The position numbers and the translations under genes were made by a program. From contig NZ_CP007445.1 in assembly GCF_000599985.1 (NCBI RefSeq), positions 2,356,001 through 2,420,000 on the forward strand: DNA of 64,000 nt. Reading direction: 5' to 3'. Positions 37,593 through 46,878 of the stretch are shown here, in pieces. The stretch is from Gilliamella apicola. GTDB lineage: Bacteria > Pseudomonadota > Gammaproteobacteria > Enterobacterales > Orbaceae. Every line of letters starts with the position of its first letter. The stretch's first letter is position 1. Below the pieces are notes generated by a model. That model worked only from the letters and a program-made list of their open reading frames with translations. It ran no database searches and was not told where the DNA came from.

Positions 37593-37969
37593 ATTAATTC
37601 CTTATCTATTGATTTTAAATGCAATTTCACTATCTTTATTCGTGAAAATTTTCTTGTGAAATTGTATCACAAATTAACGGCTTATCCTATTGGCAAATAA
37701 CGTTTCGAGCAAGCTTTCTCTGACAATTTACTGGAAAAGAAATACAAATATTTTGTCTATTAATACTCAATAATTTTTTATTACTCGTTAACATAACAAA
37801 TTAATATATTAATCTGATAATTTCTTGTCACTTTCTCTTTCTTTACTTAAACGTATTCCTTAGCTGAAACTTTTTTATAAAATTTGTAATTTAATTTTTA
37901 TTATCGCTTGCAAGCAGTTAGGAAAAAACTACAATGGTAAGAAGCTTTTTTAATTACGAGGTAGGACTG
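37593..37969. other. Divergent intergenic region between ribH and gmhA
   Basis: This 377-bp AT-rich spacer must hold promoters for both ribH and gmhA. Dispersed motif copy b lies in its right half. An upstream in-frame ATG at 37934 could extend gmhA but is not supported by the family start. I see no other structured element. Confidence 0.4.
37845..37877 (+). promoter_or_regulatory. Dispersed CTGAAAC double motif, copy b (upstream of gmhA)
   Basis: CTTAAAC at 37846 and CTGAAAC at 37864 are exactly 18 bp apart. The first keeps the following GTAT, the linker keeps TTA, and the second runs into TTTTTTATA. It points at gmhA, whose ATG is about 93 bp further on. Confidence 0.55.
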
Positions 37970-38548
37970 ATGTATATTGACAACATTCGAAACGAATTAA
38001 CTCAAGCAATTGAGGTATTAACGAACTTTGTTTCGGATAATAAAAATCTTGAAGCAATTCAACAAGCAGCGATATTAGTTGCTGATTCATTTAAGCAAGG
38101 TGGTAAAGTATTATCGTGCGGTAATGGCGGTTCTCATTGTGATGCTATGCATTTTGCTGAAGAGCTAACAGGTCGTTTTCGTGATAATCGTCCTTCCTAT
38201 CCTGCGATTGCAATATCGGATGTAAGCCATATTTCATGTGTAGGTAATGATTATGGATTTGATTATATTTTTTCACGCTATGTTGAAGGTGTTGGTAACA
38301 AAGGCGATGTATTACTCGGTATTTCAACTTCAGGTAATTCAACCAATGTAATTAAAGCCATTGAAGCGGCTAAACAAAAAGGCATGAAGATTATTACATT
38401 AACAGGTAAAGATGGTGGTAAGATGAATGGTCTTGCTGATGTGGATATTCGTGTTCCACATTTTGGCTACGCAGATCGCGTACAAGAAATCCATATTAAA
38501 ATTATCCATATTCTTATTCTGCTTATTGAAAAAGAGATGATCAAATAA
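37970..38548 (+). CDS. gmhA: Sedoheptulose-7-phosphate isomerase
   Basis: The enzyme converts sedoheptulose 7-phosphate to D-glycero-D-manno-heptose 7-phosphate, the entry to ADP-heptose. From the chosen ATG the 192-residue SIS-domain protein begins [10 protein letters not shown] like its E. coli counterpart. It shows [20 protein letters not shown] near 53, [14 protein letters not shown] near 83 and [13 protein letters not shown] near 120. GAGGTAGGACTG precedes this ATG; the longer frame from 37934 lacks family support. The yafJ homolog follows after 1 bp, the same pairing as in E. coli. Confidence 0.96.
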   Translation: MYIDNIRNELTQAIEVLTNFVSDNKNLEAIQQAAILVADSFKQGGKVLSCGNGGSHCDAMHFAEELTGRFRDNRPSYPAIAISDVSHISCVGNDYGFDYIFSRYVEGVGNKGDVLLGISTSGNSTNVIKAIEAAKQKGMKIITLTGKDGGKMNGLADVDIRVPHFGYADRVQEIHIKIIHILILLIEKEMIK

Positions 38549-38549
38549 A

Positions 38550-39329
38550 ATGTGTGAACTATTAGGCATGAGTGCTAATGTGCCAACTGACATCTGTTTT
38601 AGTTTTACTAGCTTAATCAAACGAGGTGGGGATAAAGGTCCCCATAAAGATGGCTGGGGAATCACTTTCTATGAAGGAAAAGGTTGCCGTACATTCAAAG
38701 ATCCTGAACCTTGTAGCTACTCAGCAATCGCCAAAATGGTTCAAGAATATCCTATAAAGTCTAAGGCTGTAATTGCGCATATTCGACAAGCGAATCGAGG
38801 CGGAGTCGCGCTTGAAAATACCCATCCATTTACGCGTCAGTTGTGGGGGAAAAATTGGACTTTTGCCCACAATGGCCAATTAACTGATTACCAAAATCTT
38901 GATACAGGCCTTTTTCAACCCGTCGGTGAAACAGACAGTGAGTATGCTTTTTGTTACTTAATTAACCAACTGCATCAAACGTATCCACAACAACCTACTG
39001 ATGATTTAGCCTTATTTCGCTTTATAAAGCTTTGTGCTGATAATCTCAGTAAGCTGGGTATATTTAATATGCTACTTTCTGATGGGCAATTTGTCTTTGC
39101 TTACTGTACCACCAATCTACATTGGATAACCCGTAGAGCCCCCTTTGGCAAAGCAAAATTACTAGATGAAGATGTAGAAATTGATTTTCAAAAACATACA
39201 ACTCCTAATGATGTAGTAACGATAATTTCTACGTTACCTTTAACGTCAAATGAGACATGGAATAAGCTTAACACCAGTGAAGCAATTTTATTTAAAGATG
39301 GTGAAATTAACCAATCTTTTTCATCTTAA
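38550..39329 (+). CDS. yafJ: Class II glutamine amidotransferase, YafJ-like
   Basis: The 259-residue protein has an N-terminal-nucleophile glutaminase fold: Met is followed directly by Cys ([10 protein letters not shown]), with HKDGWGITF near 30, HIRQANRGG near 74, [20 protein letters not shown] near 91 and GETDSEYAF near 125. The physiological acceptor of the ammonia is not known for this family. It starts 1 bp after gmhA. Its last 23 bp overlap the 3' end of the convergent mdtH-like gene. Confidence 0.92.
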   Translation: MCELLGMSANVPTDICFSFTSLIKRGGDKGPHKDGWGITFYEGKGCRTFKDPEPCSYSAIAKMVQEYPIKSKAVIAHIRQANRGGVALENTHPFTRQLWGKNWTFAHNGQLTDYQNLDTGLFQPVGETDSEYAFCYLINQLHQTYPQQPTDDLALFRFIKLCADNLSKLGIFNMLLSDGQFVFAYCTTNLHWITRRAPFGKAKLLDEDVEIDFQKHTTPNDVVTIISTLPLTSNETWNKLNTSEAILFKDGEINQSFSS

Positions 39330-40518
39330 CGCGAACCAGTGGCGGTTCATCTTTAAATAAAAACTGTAAATACGCCAATGTTAATAGACCAACAAAGGTT
39401 AATATAATCCAAGGCAAGTGTGGGAAACCAATCTTTATTGCAATATCATAAAGCCATCCCGCACCGGTATAACCAATAAATCCTCCCAGAGCAAGTCCTA
39501 ACCGACTAAACCCCATATAACTACCTTTAGCTTTAGGATTTGTTAGGACCGTTGATAAAGTTTCTCTGGCAGGTTCAGCAATAATCGCCCCTAAATAAAA
39601 GAGTGCAATCAGTGATAAAAGTATAGATAAATGTGTAGTAAAACCTATGATAATAAAAGCAAATGACATCAAAAATAGACCAAATTTAAGGCGTTGATCC
39701 AATCTAAAATATTTTTCACTTAAGCGTGCAAGTGGGTAAAGCAATACCAATGAAATACAAGCTTGAATTGCATACATCCATTTTACATAACTAGGGCTAC
39801 CAGATACTTGCGTTATAGTGAGCGGTAACATCAACATTATCTGTACCCATAACACATAATATCCGGTCAGAGTAAGCACATAACGGGTAAATTTTTTATC
39901 TTTCACAACCATTTTCATACCATTAATGATCGGCGCTTTACCTATAGCAATATGGTAAGCAGGCAAAAAGAAAATATTAAAAATACCGCACAAAAAGAAA
40001 ATAAAAGCCCCACACCAGCAAACTAAATGGAAGTCGTAATCAATTAAAATCCCACCAATGAGCGCTCCAATAACTGCACCTGCATTGTCTTGTATCATTA
40101 ATAGCGAAATAAATTTGCCGCGCTCATGTGGACGAGTGAATTTAATGGTCAATCCCATGCGAGGTGGATCAAAAAGTAATCCTCCTAATGCTGAAAGCAA
40201 ACAAGAAAGTATCAAAAGCCAAGGTTCGCTAGCAACCGCCATCGAAATAAATCCGACGCAACGCAAAAACATTCCAGTAACAATCATAGGCTTTGCGCCA
40301 AAACGATCGGCTATCGCACCACCAATAATACCAAAACCTTGTTGCACAAATTGACGAAAACCTAAAGCAAAACCGACAAATAGAGCACTCCATCCGACTT
40401 GACTTACAAAATGCGTCGAGACCAAAGGAAAAACTACGTAAAAACCTAAGACAATAAATAAATTATCCAATAAGAGTATTTGTCTGCCAGTTTTGCGAAT
40501 TTGGGATGGTATTGGCAT
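39307..40518 (-). CDS. mdtH: MdtH-like MFS multidrug transporter
   Basis: The 403-residue 12-helix inner-membrane protein matches E. coli MdtH closely along its first half: [20 protein letters not shown] near 14, [29 protein letters not shown] near 53, [10 protein letters not shown] near 112, [19 protein letters not shown] near 138. It is presumed to export drugs or metabolites. The stop lies inside yafJ on the opposite strand (23-bp overlap), and the mgsA stop is at the base next to its ATG. Confidence 0.9.
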   Translation of the reverse strand: MPIPSQIRKTGRQILLLDNLFIVLGFYVVFPLVSTHFVSQVGWSALFVGFALGFRQFVQQGFGIIGGAIADRFGAKPMIVTGMFLRCVGFISMAVASEPWLLILSCLLSALGGLLFDPPRMGLTIKFTRPHERGKFISLLMIQDNAGAVIGALIGGILIDYDFHLVCWCGAFIFFLCGIFNIFFLPAYHIAIGKAPIINGMKMVVKDKKFTRYVLTLTGYYVLWVQIMLMLPLTITQVSGSPSYVKWMYAIQACISLVLLYPLARLSEKYFRLDQRLKFGLFLMSFAFIIIGFTTHLSILLSLIALFYLGAIIAEPARETLSTVLTNPKAKGSYMGFSRLGLALGGFIGYTGAGWLYDIAIKIGFPHLPWIILTFVGLLTLAYLQFLFKDEPPLVRVKMKKIG

Positions 40519-40977
40519 TTACTTAACTCTTTCAGCTAAATAACTTTGATAATCAGGAATTTCGATATCAACTTCTTGTTTAAAGATTGCCGATTGTATT
40601 AATGCATTAGCGGTAGCTTGGTTAGTAGCAACGGGTATATTCCAAACAGTTGATAACCTTAATAATGCTTTAACATCTGGATCGTGTGGTACAGCATTAA
40701 GTGGATCCCAAAAGAAGATAAGAATATCAATTTTACCTTCCGCAATTAATGCGCCTATTTGCTGATCACCGCCCATAGGACCACTAAGCATTGGTGTAAT
40801 ATTTAATCCTGTTTCTTTTTTAATTAAGGTGCCCGTTGTTCCTGTTCCACATAAATTATGATGTGCAAGCTCTTCTCGATTTTTTTGACACCAATTTAAT
40901 AGTGATTGTTTCAAGTGATCATGCGCAACTAATGCAATATTTTTTCTTGCCGGTAATTTACGAGTGGTATAAAGCAT
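40519..40977 (-). CDS. mgsA: Methylglyoxal synthase
   Basis: The enzyme converts dihydroxyacetone phosphate to methylglyoxal, a phosphate-releasing bypass of lower glycolysis. The 152 residues show [16 protein letters not shown] near 14, the phosphate-binding GTTGTLI segment near 47, and the catalytic [17 protein letters not shown] near 65-81, then [20 protein letters not shown]. It is immediately upstream of mdtH with no gap, so the two are probably co-transcribed. Confidence 0.96.
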   Translation of the reverse strand: MLYTTRKLPARKNIALVAHDHLKQSLLNWCQKNREELAHHNLCGTGTTGTLIKKETGLNITPMLSGPMGGDQQIGALIAEGKIDILIFFWDPLNAVPHDPDVKALLRLSTVWNIPVATNQATANALIQSAIFKQEVDIEIPDYQSYLAERVK

Positions 40978-41065
40978 TTTTGTTGTCCTAATTCTTTATT
41001 ATTTTTTTAATTTTTTAACAGAGTATGAATTAAAGTGCAAGGGATATTTATTGATCAATTGATAA

Positions 41066-41090
41066 TAAAAAAGGCACCGAAGTGCCTTTT
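41066..41090 (-). terminator. Terminator of the first porin gene
   Basis: AAAGGCAC (41069-41076) pairs with GTGCCTTT (41081-41088), with an A-run on the left giving a T-run on the minus strand. It begins 27 bp after the porin stop and is nearly identical to the terminator of the second porin, as expected for a tandem duplication. Confidence 0.85.
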
Positions 41091-41114
41091 TAGAATTTAA
41101 TAAGTTACAACCAA

Positions 41115-42254
41115 TTAGAATTGATAGATTAAACCAAGTGCAACGGTATCTTTAGTTGTAGCTTTAATTTGTGATTTAGTAAATGCACCGTCTTCGTAAA
41201 GCGCACGACGTGCACCAATATCATCTTTATCTAACAAGTTAATTTTGTAATCAATGATAGCTTGTAGGTTTTTGTTGAAGTCATAAGTTAGACCAACATC
41301 AACATATTTAGCTAGGTCATTACCTTTAAGGCCAGCATCGCTTGTTAAGCTAGATGCATCTTTAACTTTATGTTGGATATAAGCTAAAGATGGAGTTAAA
41401 CGACCAACTTCAAAGTCGATACCATATTGTGCTACAAATTCAAAACCTTTAGTTTTTAAATCATCCGCACGACGCTCAGTTGTAGCATTGTCCCAACCAT
41501 ATTTTTGTTTTCCTTCAATATAAAGTGCTGCTAAATATAGATTATTGTTGTCATATTTAACACCTGCTGACCATGATTTAGCATCTTTATGACCACCTGT
41601 TTGTGCATATCCAGCACCAACAGTTAGACCAGTGTCAAGCACATCCCAATCTACCACTGAACCCCATGCTTCAGCACTGTTGTGACCATTTAGAGTATGT
41701 TCATTGAAATGACTAGTTGAACTATTATCACCATTGTCAGCGTATTGAACAGCAAAGCGTAAACCATTAACTAGACCGAAGAAATCTGAGTTACGGTAAG
41801 TTGCTACAGCTTTAGTACGTGCAGTTAAAGCATAAAGATTATTATCTGATGCATCGCCACCAAATTCAGGTAAAACATCGGTATATGAAGTTAAGGTTTT
41901 TAACACACCATCATTACGACCATAGTCGAATGAACCAAAATCACCAAAGTTTAAACCTGCAAATGCATAACGAGTTTCGTTATCTGCATTTTTGCCAGTT
42001 TTAGCTTCATATTCCCAACGACCATACCCCGTTAAACTATCAGTAACTTGGGTTTGTCCTGACATCCCCAAACGAGCAGTAGTTTTGTCACCTTCGCCAG
42101 TTTGATTGTTGCGATCAGTAATATAGTTTAAAGCATAAACTCGACCATAAAAGTCAACTTTATTACCATCTTTGTTCCATACTTCGATAGAAGCGTTAGC
42201 TGTACCTGCAATTAAAAGCGCAGGGATAGCAATTGCTAATAGATTACGTTTCAT
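41115..42254 (-). CDS. General porin (OmpC/OmpF-like), copy 1
   Basis: The 379-residue outer-membrane trimeric beta-barrel has a signal peptide MKRNLLAIAIPALLIAGTANA and a mature start SIEVWNKDGNKVDFYGRV, the usual first strand. FGDFGSFDYGRNDGVL and VLPEFGGDA lie near 105-135 in the constriction-loop region, and the C-terminus ends in ALGLIYQF with the final Phe needed for assembly. The paralog at 42559 shares these segments and diverges in the external loops. GAGGGTAACAAA lies ahead of the ATG. Confidence 0.93.
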   Translation of the reverse strand: MKRNLLAIAIPALLIAGTANASIEVWNKDGNKVDFYGRVYALNYITDRNNQTGEGDKTTARLGMSGQTQVTDSLTGYGRWEYEAKTGKNADNETRYAFAGLNFGDFGSFDYGRNDGVLKTLTSYTDVLPEFGGDASDNNLYALTARTKAVATYRNSDFFGLVNGLRFAVQYADNGDNSSTSHFNEHTLNGHNSAEAWGSVVDWDVLDTGLTVGAGYAQTGGHKDAKSWSAGVKYDNNNLYLAALYIEGKQKYGWDNATTERRADDLKTKGFEFVAQYGIDFEVGRLTPSLAYIQHKVKDASSLTSDAGLKGNDLAKYVDVGLTYDFNKNLQAIIDYKINLLDKDDIGARRALYEDGAFTKSQIKATTKDTVALGLIYQF

Positions 42255-42558
42255 TTTGTTACCCTCGTAGGTATATTTTATTTTTAAAGAAGCAAATTAC
42301 TTTGCTCTGGACTTAATAATTAACTACTAAAAATAGCAATTATATTATTACGGTGATATCTATTTTAGTTTTTAAAAATAGATTTTAATCGTACACACTA
42401 TATATTTAACAATGTTCTTTAGATTAAATCTGAGGTTTTGCAATTATTTTAATATTTAATATTAATTTTTTTAAACATTAAATGTTTTTTTGCTCAAAAA
42501 GATAAATTTTAGGTAGTAAAAAAGGCACCTAAGTGCCTTTTTATAAGAGGTCAAGAGA
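42255..42558. other. Spacer between the two porin genes
   Basis: This 304-bp AT-rich spacer contains the terminator of the upstream porin at its right end and must hold the promoter of porin copy 1. GAGGGTAAC sits just before the copy 1 ATG. I cannot point to defensible regulator sites. Confidence 0.4.
42517..42542 (-). terminator. Terminator of the second porin gene
   Basis: AAAGGCAC (42521-42528) pairs with GTGCCTTT (42533-42540), followed on the minus strand by a T-run. It begins 18 bp after the stop codon at 42559. Confidence 0.85.
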
Positions 42559-43695
42559 TTAGAATTGGTAAATTAAACCAACACCTAACACATCTTTTGT
42601 ACCTGGTTTCCATTTGTCTTTACCACGTTTAGAGTTAGAATTCAATCTAGCACCTTTATCATCATCATCTAATAAGTTGAATTTGTATTCAACAATTGCA
42701 CTAAAGTTTTTGTTTAAATCGTAAGTTGCACCTAAAGACACATATTTAGCTATAGGGGAATTCTCTCCACTCACATAATTATGTTTTGCGAAGTGCTTAG
42801 AATCTAATTTAGATTTATGTTGAACATAAGCTAAAGATGGAGTTAAACGACCTACTTCTAAATCAATACCATATTGAGCAACTAATTCAAAGCCTCTGAT
42901 TTTTTCATCACGACGTACAGTATAACCATTAATCCATCTAGCGTCGGCTTTTTTCAGTTTACTTTGGAAGTAGTTAGCACCTAAATATAAGTCATAGTTT
43001 TCATATTTAAGACCACCAGCCCAAGTATTATGACGTGTACCTTTCTTTGTTGTTTGAGCATAACCTGCGCCAGCAGTTAAACCTGTATCAAAAATACGCC
43101 ATTGTGCATTTGCACCATAAGCTTCTCTTGATTGATGATTGATTCTGTCTGTATGAATAAGACTAGAATTATCACCATTATCTGCATATTGTAAAGCAAA
43201 GCTGAAGTCATCAGACAAACCAAAGAAGTTGTTGTTACGATAAGTTGCTACAGCTTTAGTACGAGAAGAAAGTACGTTCCATGTGTTATTTGACGCGTCA
43301 CCACCAAATTGTGGTAATACGTCAGTATAAGCAGTGATTGCTTTTAACACACCATCGTTACGACCATAATCGAATGAACCTAAGTCACCAAAGTTCAAAC
43401 CAGCAAATGCATAACGAACTTCGTTGTGAGAATCTTTACCAGCATCAGCTTCATATTCCCAACGACCATAACCAACTACGCTATCAGTGATTTGAGTTTG
43501 ACCAGACATACCTAGACGAGCTGATGTATCATCACCTTGACCTTTTTGAGCACGGTCAGTGATGTTGTTAGCAGCTTTTACTCGACCATAAAAGTCAACT
43601 TTGTTGCCGTCTTTGTTCCATACTTCAATAGAAGCGTTTGCACCAGCTGCAACTAAAAGTGCAGGAATAGCGATTGCTAATAAATTAAGTTTCAT
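42559..43695 (-). CDS. General porin (OmpC/OmpF-like), copy 2
   Basis: The 378-residue porin has a signal peptide MKLNLLAIAIPALLVAAGANA and the same mature start SIEVWNKDGNKVDFYGRV as copy 1. It shares FGDLGSFDYGRNDGVL, VLPQFGGDASNN and the terminal GVGLIYQF. The variable loops, for example around residues 180-200 and 300-320, differ and are more basic here (KRGKDKWKPG). Two diverged porins side by side suggest different pore selectivity or phage/host exposure. Confidence 0.93.
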   Translation of the reverse strand: MKLNLLAIAIPALLVAAGANASIEVWNKDGNKVDFYGRVKAANNITDRAQKGQGDDTSARLGMSGQTQITDSVVGYGRWEYEADAGKDSHNEVRYAFAGLNFGDLGSFDYGRNDGVLKAITAYTDVLPQFGGDASNNTWNVLSSRTKAVATYRNNNFFGLSDDFSFALQYADNGDNSSLIHTDRINHQSREAYGANAQWRIFDTGLTAGAGYAQTTKKGTRHNTWAGGLKYENYDLYLGANYFQSKLKKADARWINGYTVRRDEKIRGFELVAQYGIDLEVGRLTPSLAYVQHKSKLDSKHFAKHNYVSGENSPIAKYVSLGATYDLNKNFSAIVEYKFNLLDDDDKGARLNSNSKRGKDKWKPGTKDVLGVGLIYQF

Positions 43696-43946
43696 TTTTT
43701 ACCCTCATGGTTATTTTAATACTGACACAGTCCATAGGATTTGAGTCAATTTTTACTACAATGATTATTCATCCAAAAATAATATCTTTATCTATTATTT
43801 TTATCTAATTTTTCACAGCAGTGTAAATTATGTATAAATTTTAATTAAAATCAAGTGAACTTTTCGTTAAACATGATGTCTAATGTTAAAAAAGGGTTTG
43901 TTTGGCTACTTTTTGTACTTTTTTGGATTTTGATTAGTTTTTTTTA

Positions 43947-43973
43947 TCTAAACCGACTTAATATCGGTTTAGA
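43947..43973. repeat. Perfect palindromic hairpin after asnS
   Basis: TCTAAACCGA (43947-43956) and TCGGTTTAGA (43964-43973) are perfect 10-bp inverted repeats around a 7-nt loop, 20 bp beyond the asnS stop. On the minus strand it is followed by an A-run rather than a T-run, so it is not a standard terminator for asnS, though it may still end or protect the transcript. Confidence 0.55.
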
Positions 43974-43992
43974 CATATGAAATGCGATCAGG

Positions 43993-45396
43993 TTAGAAAT
44001 TTGCGTTGCGTGGTGTTCTTGGGAATGGAATAACATCTCTGACATTTTGTACACCCGTGACATAGACAATTAAGCGTTCAAATCCCAGACCAAAACCAGA
44101 GTGAGGGACTGTACCATAGCGACGTAAATCACGATACCACCAGTAGTCTTCTTTTTTGAGACCCATTTCGTCCATACGTTTATCTAGCATATCTAAACGT
44201 TCTTCACGTTGTGAGCCACCAATAATTTCACCAATGCCTGGCGCTAACACATCCATTGCTGCTACCGTTTTCCCATCATCATTCATGCGCATATAAAATG
44301 CTTTAATGTCTTTAGGGTAGTTTTTAACAACAACAGGCGCTTTAAAATGTTGCTCAGCTAAATAACGTTCATGTTCCGAAGCTAAATCAATCCCCCAACT
44401 CACTGGATTTTCAAATTTAGCATCACAATTTTGTAAAATAGTGATTGCATCTGTGTAATCAACTTGTGCAAAATCGGCATTTATAAAGTTTTCTAGGCGA
44501 GTAATTGCATCTTTATCAATATGTTGAGCAAAAAATTGCATATCGTCAGCACGTTTTTCAAGTACTGTCTTAAATACATATTTCAGCATGTCTTCAGCTA
44601 GCTTGGCGTTATCATCAAGATCAGCAAACGCAACTTCAGGCTCCATCATCCAAAACTCGGCTAAATGGCGCGTAGTATTTGAATTCTCAGCTCTAAAAGT
44701 TGGACCAAAAGTATAGACTTTAGAAAGCGCACAAGCATAAGTTTCAGCATTTAATTGACCTGATACGGTTAAAAACGCTTCTTTACCAAAAAAGTCTTTA
44801 TCGTAATCAATTTTATCATTATCGTTTTTTGGAAGATTCAACATATCAAGCGTTGAGACACGAAACATCTCGCCCGCACCTTCGGTATCCGATGCCGTAA
44901 TAATTGGCGTAGAAAGCCAAAAAAAGCCACGTTCATCAAAAAATTGATGAATAGCTTGAGCAAGCGTATGACGAACACGCGTTATTGCACCGACAATATT
45001 GGTTCTTGCGCGTAAGTGAGCTACTTCACGCAAATATTCAATTGAGTGACGTTTCGCCGCCATAGGATAAGTTTCAGGATCATCAACAAAGCCATACACA
45101 TCAACCTGTGTTGCTTGTAATTCGTATTTTTGCCCTTGCCCTGGTGACTCCACAACTTTACCTGTGACTTTAACCGAACAACCAGCAGTTAAACGCAAAA
45201 TATCTTGTTCATAATTAGGTAAATTATTCTCGATAACAGCTTGAATCGGCGAAAAGCAAGAGCCATCATAAACTGCTAGAAATGAGATACCTGCTTTAGA
45301 ATCACGGCGAGTTCTTACCCAACCTTGAACGGAAATGGTGCTACCAACGGCGATTTTGCCTTGTAACACATCAACAATAGGTGCAACTGAATTCAT
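43993..45396 (-). CDS. asnS: Asparaginyl-tRNA synthetase
   Basis: This class II synthetase charges tRNA-Asn. The 467 residues have an N-terminal OB-fold ([21 protein letters not shown] near 23) and a catalytic core with motif 2 ([25 protein letters not shown] near 230-254) and motif 3 ([13 protein letters not shown] near 438). Its presence means tRNA-Asn is charged directly. Nothing unusual is visible. Confidence 0.97.
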   Translation of the reverse strand: MNSVAPIVDVLQGKIAVGSTISVQGWVRTRRDSKAGISFLAVYDGSCFSPIQAVIENNLPNYEQDILRLTAGCSVKVTGKVVESPGQGQKYELQATQVDVYGFVDDPETYPMAAKRHSIEYLREVAHLRARTNIVGAITRVRHTLAQAIHQFFDERGFFWLSTPIITASDTEGAGEMFRVSTLDMLNLPKNDNDKIDYDKDFFGKEAFLTVSGQLNAETYACALSKVYTFGPTFRAENSNTTRHLAEFWMMEPEVAFADLDDNAKLAEDMLKYVFKTVLEKRADDMQFFAQHIDKDAITRLENFINADFAQVDYTDAITILQNCDAKFENPVSWGIDLASEHERYLAEQHFKAPVVVKNYPKDIKAFYMRMNDDGKTVAAMDVLAPGIGEIIGGSQREERLDMLDKRMDEMGLKKEDYWWYRDLRRYGTVPHSGFGLGFERLIVYVTGVQNVRDVIPFPRTPRNANF

Positions 45397-45526
45397 TTTA
45401 ATTATCCATCTCTACATTAATTTGTTTAAATAAATTTTAACGATTCCCCATAATAAAATGGAATTAATACTCAATTAGAAATTTTTTATACAGATTTACT
45501 TTTATAAGATTAATAATAATTTATTA

Positions 45527-46720
45527 TTAATATTTAACATTGAAAGTTTGTTTTAACTCATCAATAAAAGCTAAATCTTGAGATATTGTTTTACCTGGAC
45601 TATCAGATAATTTAGCCACTGATTGATTATTGCATTGCGTTAATTTAATCACAATATTCAAAGCTTTGGTATTCGCTTCGGTTGACGGAATATCACACGC
45701 CAAAAAGCCACCAATACCGAATGACAGTTTTACCCGATGATTAAAATGGTTATAAATTTTAATGGCTTTATCAAAATTTAAACTATCAGAAAAAACGAGT
45801 AATTTAGTTTTAGGATCTATTCCTAACTGCTGATAATGCGCTATAGCTTTTTCACCCCATTCAATAGAATCGCCTGAATCATGGCGGAGTCCTTGATAAC
45901 AAGAAGCAAAATGATGATCGAAATCACGCAAAAAAGCATCCATAGTAATACAATCAGTTAAAGCAATATCTAAATCATTAGGATACTCATCTAACCAAAC
46001 TCGAAGCGCATCTTTTTGACAATCTTTCAAAATTGGACTTAATCGTTGATGCGCTTGGAACCATTCATGAGCTTGTGTGCCAACGGGAGTTAACCCTAAA
46101 CGATAGGCAAGTAAATAGTTGCTGGTGCTATTAAAATTGTGAAAATTATCTTTCAAATAGCTAACAACGGCTTCTTGTACCGCAAACGAATAACGCCGAC
46201 GCGTACCAAAATCCATTAAACTAAAACTAGACATATCCATATTAGCCGTTTGTTCATTAAATATAGCTAATTTATCTTTTAGTCTAGCGATTGCCTCTGG
46301 TACGCCGATTTGTGGCGAACGATCCTTATGTACAATTTCACTAATTACCGCAAGCAGGGGGACTTCCCATAAAATAACATCTAACCATTTACCTTCAATT
46401 GAAACTTCTAATACACCATCTTCATTTTTTATGGTAAGTAAATCGCTATTGAAGTGCCAACCTTTAAGCCAATTTAAATAGTCGGATTTAAAAAAAGGAA
46501 TGGCAGATAAATAGTTGAATTCATCATCCGTAAGCGATAATGATTCCATTAATTTAACTTGATACATTATTTCTTCAGCATAATGTCCTAATAAATCATC
46601 ACTTCGACAACGGAACTGCGCAACAACGGTTGCATCTGGGTAATGATGAAAAACGGCTTGTTGCATATGCAATTTATATGCATCAGTATCTAAAATTGAT
46701 GTAATTATTGCTGGTAACAT
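45527..46720 (-). CDS. pncB: Nicotinate phosphoribosyltransferase
   Basis: The enzyme makes nicotinate mononucleotide, the first Preiss-Handler step of NAD salvage. The 397 residues show [20 protein letters not shown] at 10-29, [12 protein letters not shown] near 167-178, the [17 protein letters not shown] phosphoribosyl-binding segment near 277, and [12 protein letters not shown] near 330. It complements the NMN adenylyltransferase domain of the NadR-like protein in this window. Confidence 0.95.
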   Translation of the reverse strand: MLPAIITSILDTDAYKLHMQQAVFHHYPDATVVAQFRCRSDDLLGHYAEEIMYQVKLMESLSLTDDEFNYLSAIPFFKSDYLNWLKGWHFNSDLLTIKNEDGVLEVSIEGKWLDVILWEVPLLAVISEIVHKDRSPQIGVPEAIARLKDKLAIFNEQTANMDMSSFSLMDFGTRRRYSFAVQEAVVSYLKDNFHNFNSTSNYLLAYRLGLTPVGTQAHEWFQAHQRLSPILKDCQKDALRVWLDEYPNDLDIALTDCITMDAFLRDFDHHFASCYQGLRHDSGDSIEWGEKAIAHYQQLGIDPKTKLLVFSDSLNFDKAIKIYNHFNHRVKLSFGIGGFLACDIPSTEANTKALNIVIKLTQCNNQSVAKLSDSPGKTISQDLAFIDELKQTFNVKY

Positions 46721-46878
46721 ATGTATCTATTATTACTACTATAAAGAAAATTCCTCAGATTATAGCAGAATAATAGTGAAGATATAGATTAATTATGTAA
46801 TAAGATTATTTTTAATCAGCTATAATACTAACTAAATAGGATATAGATTGAATACCAACCAAAAAGGTCACGACAAAA

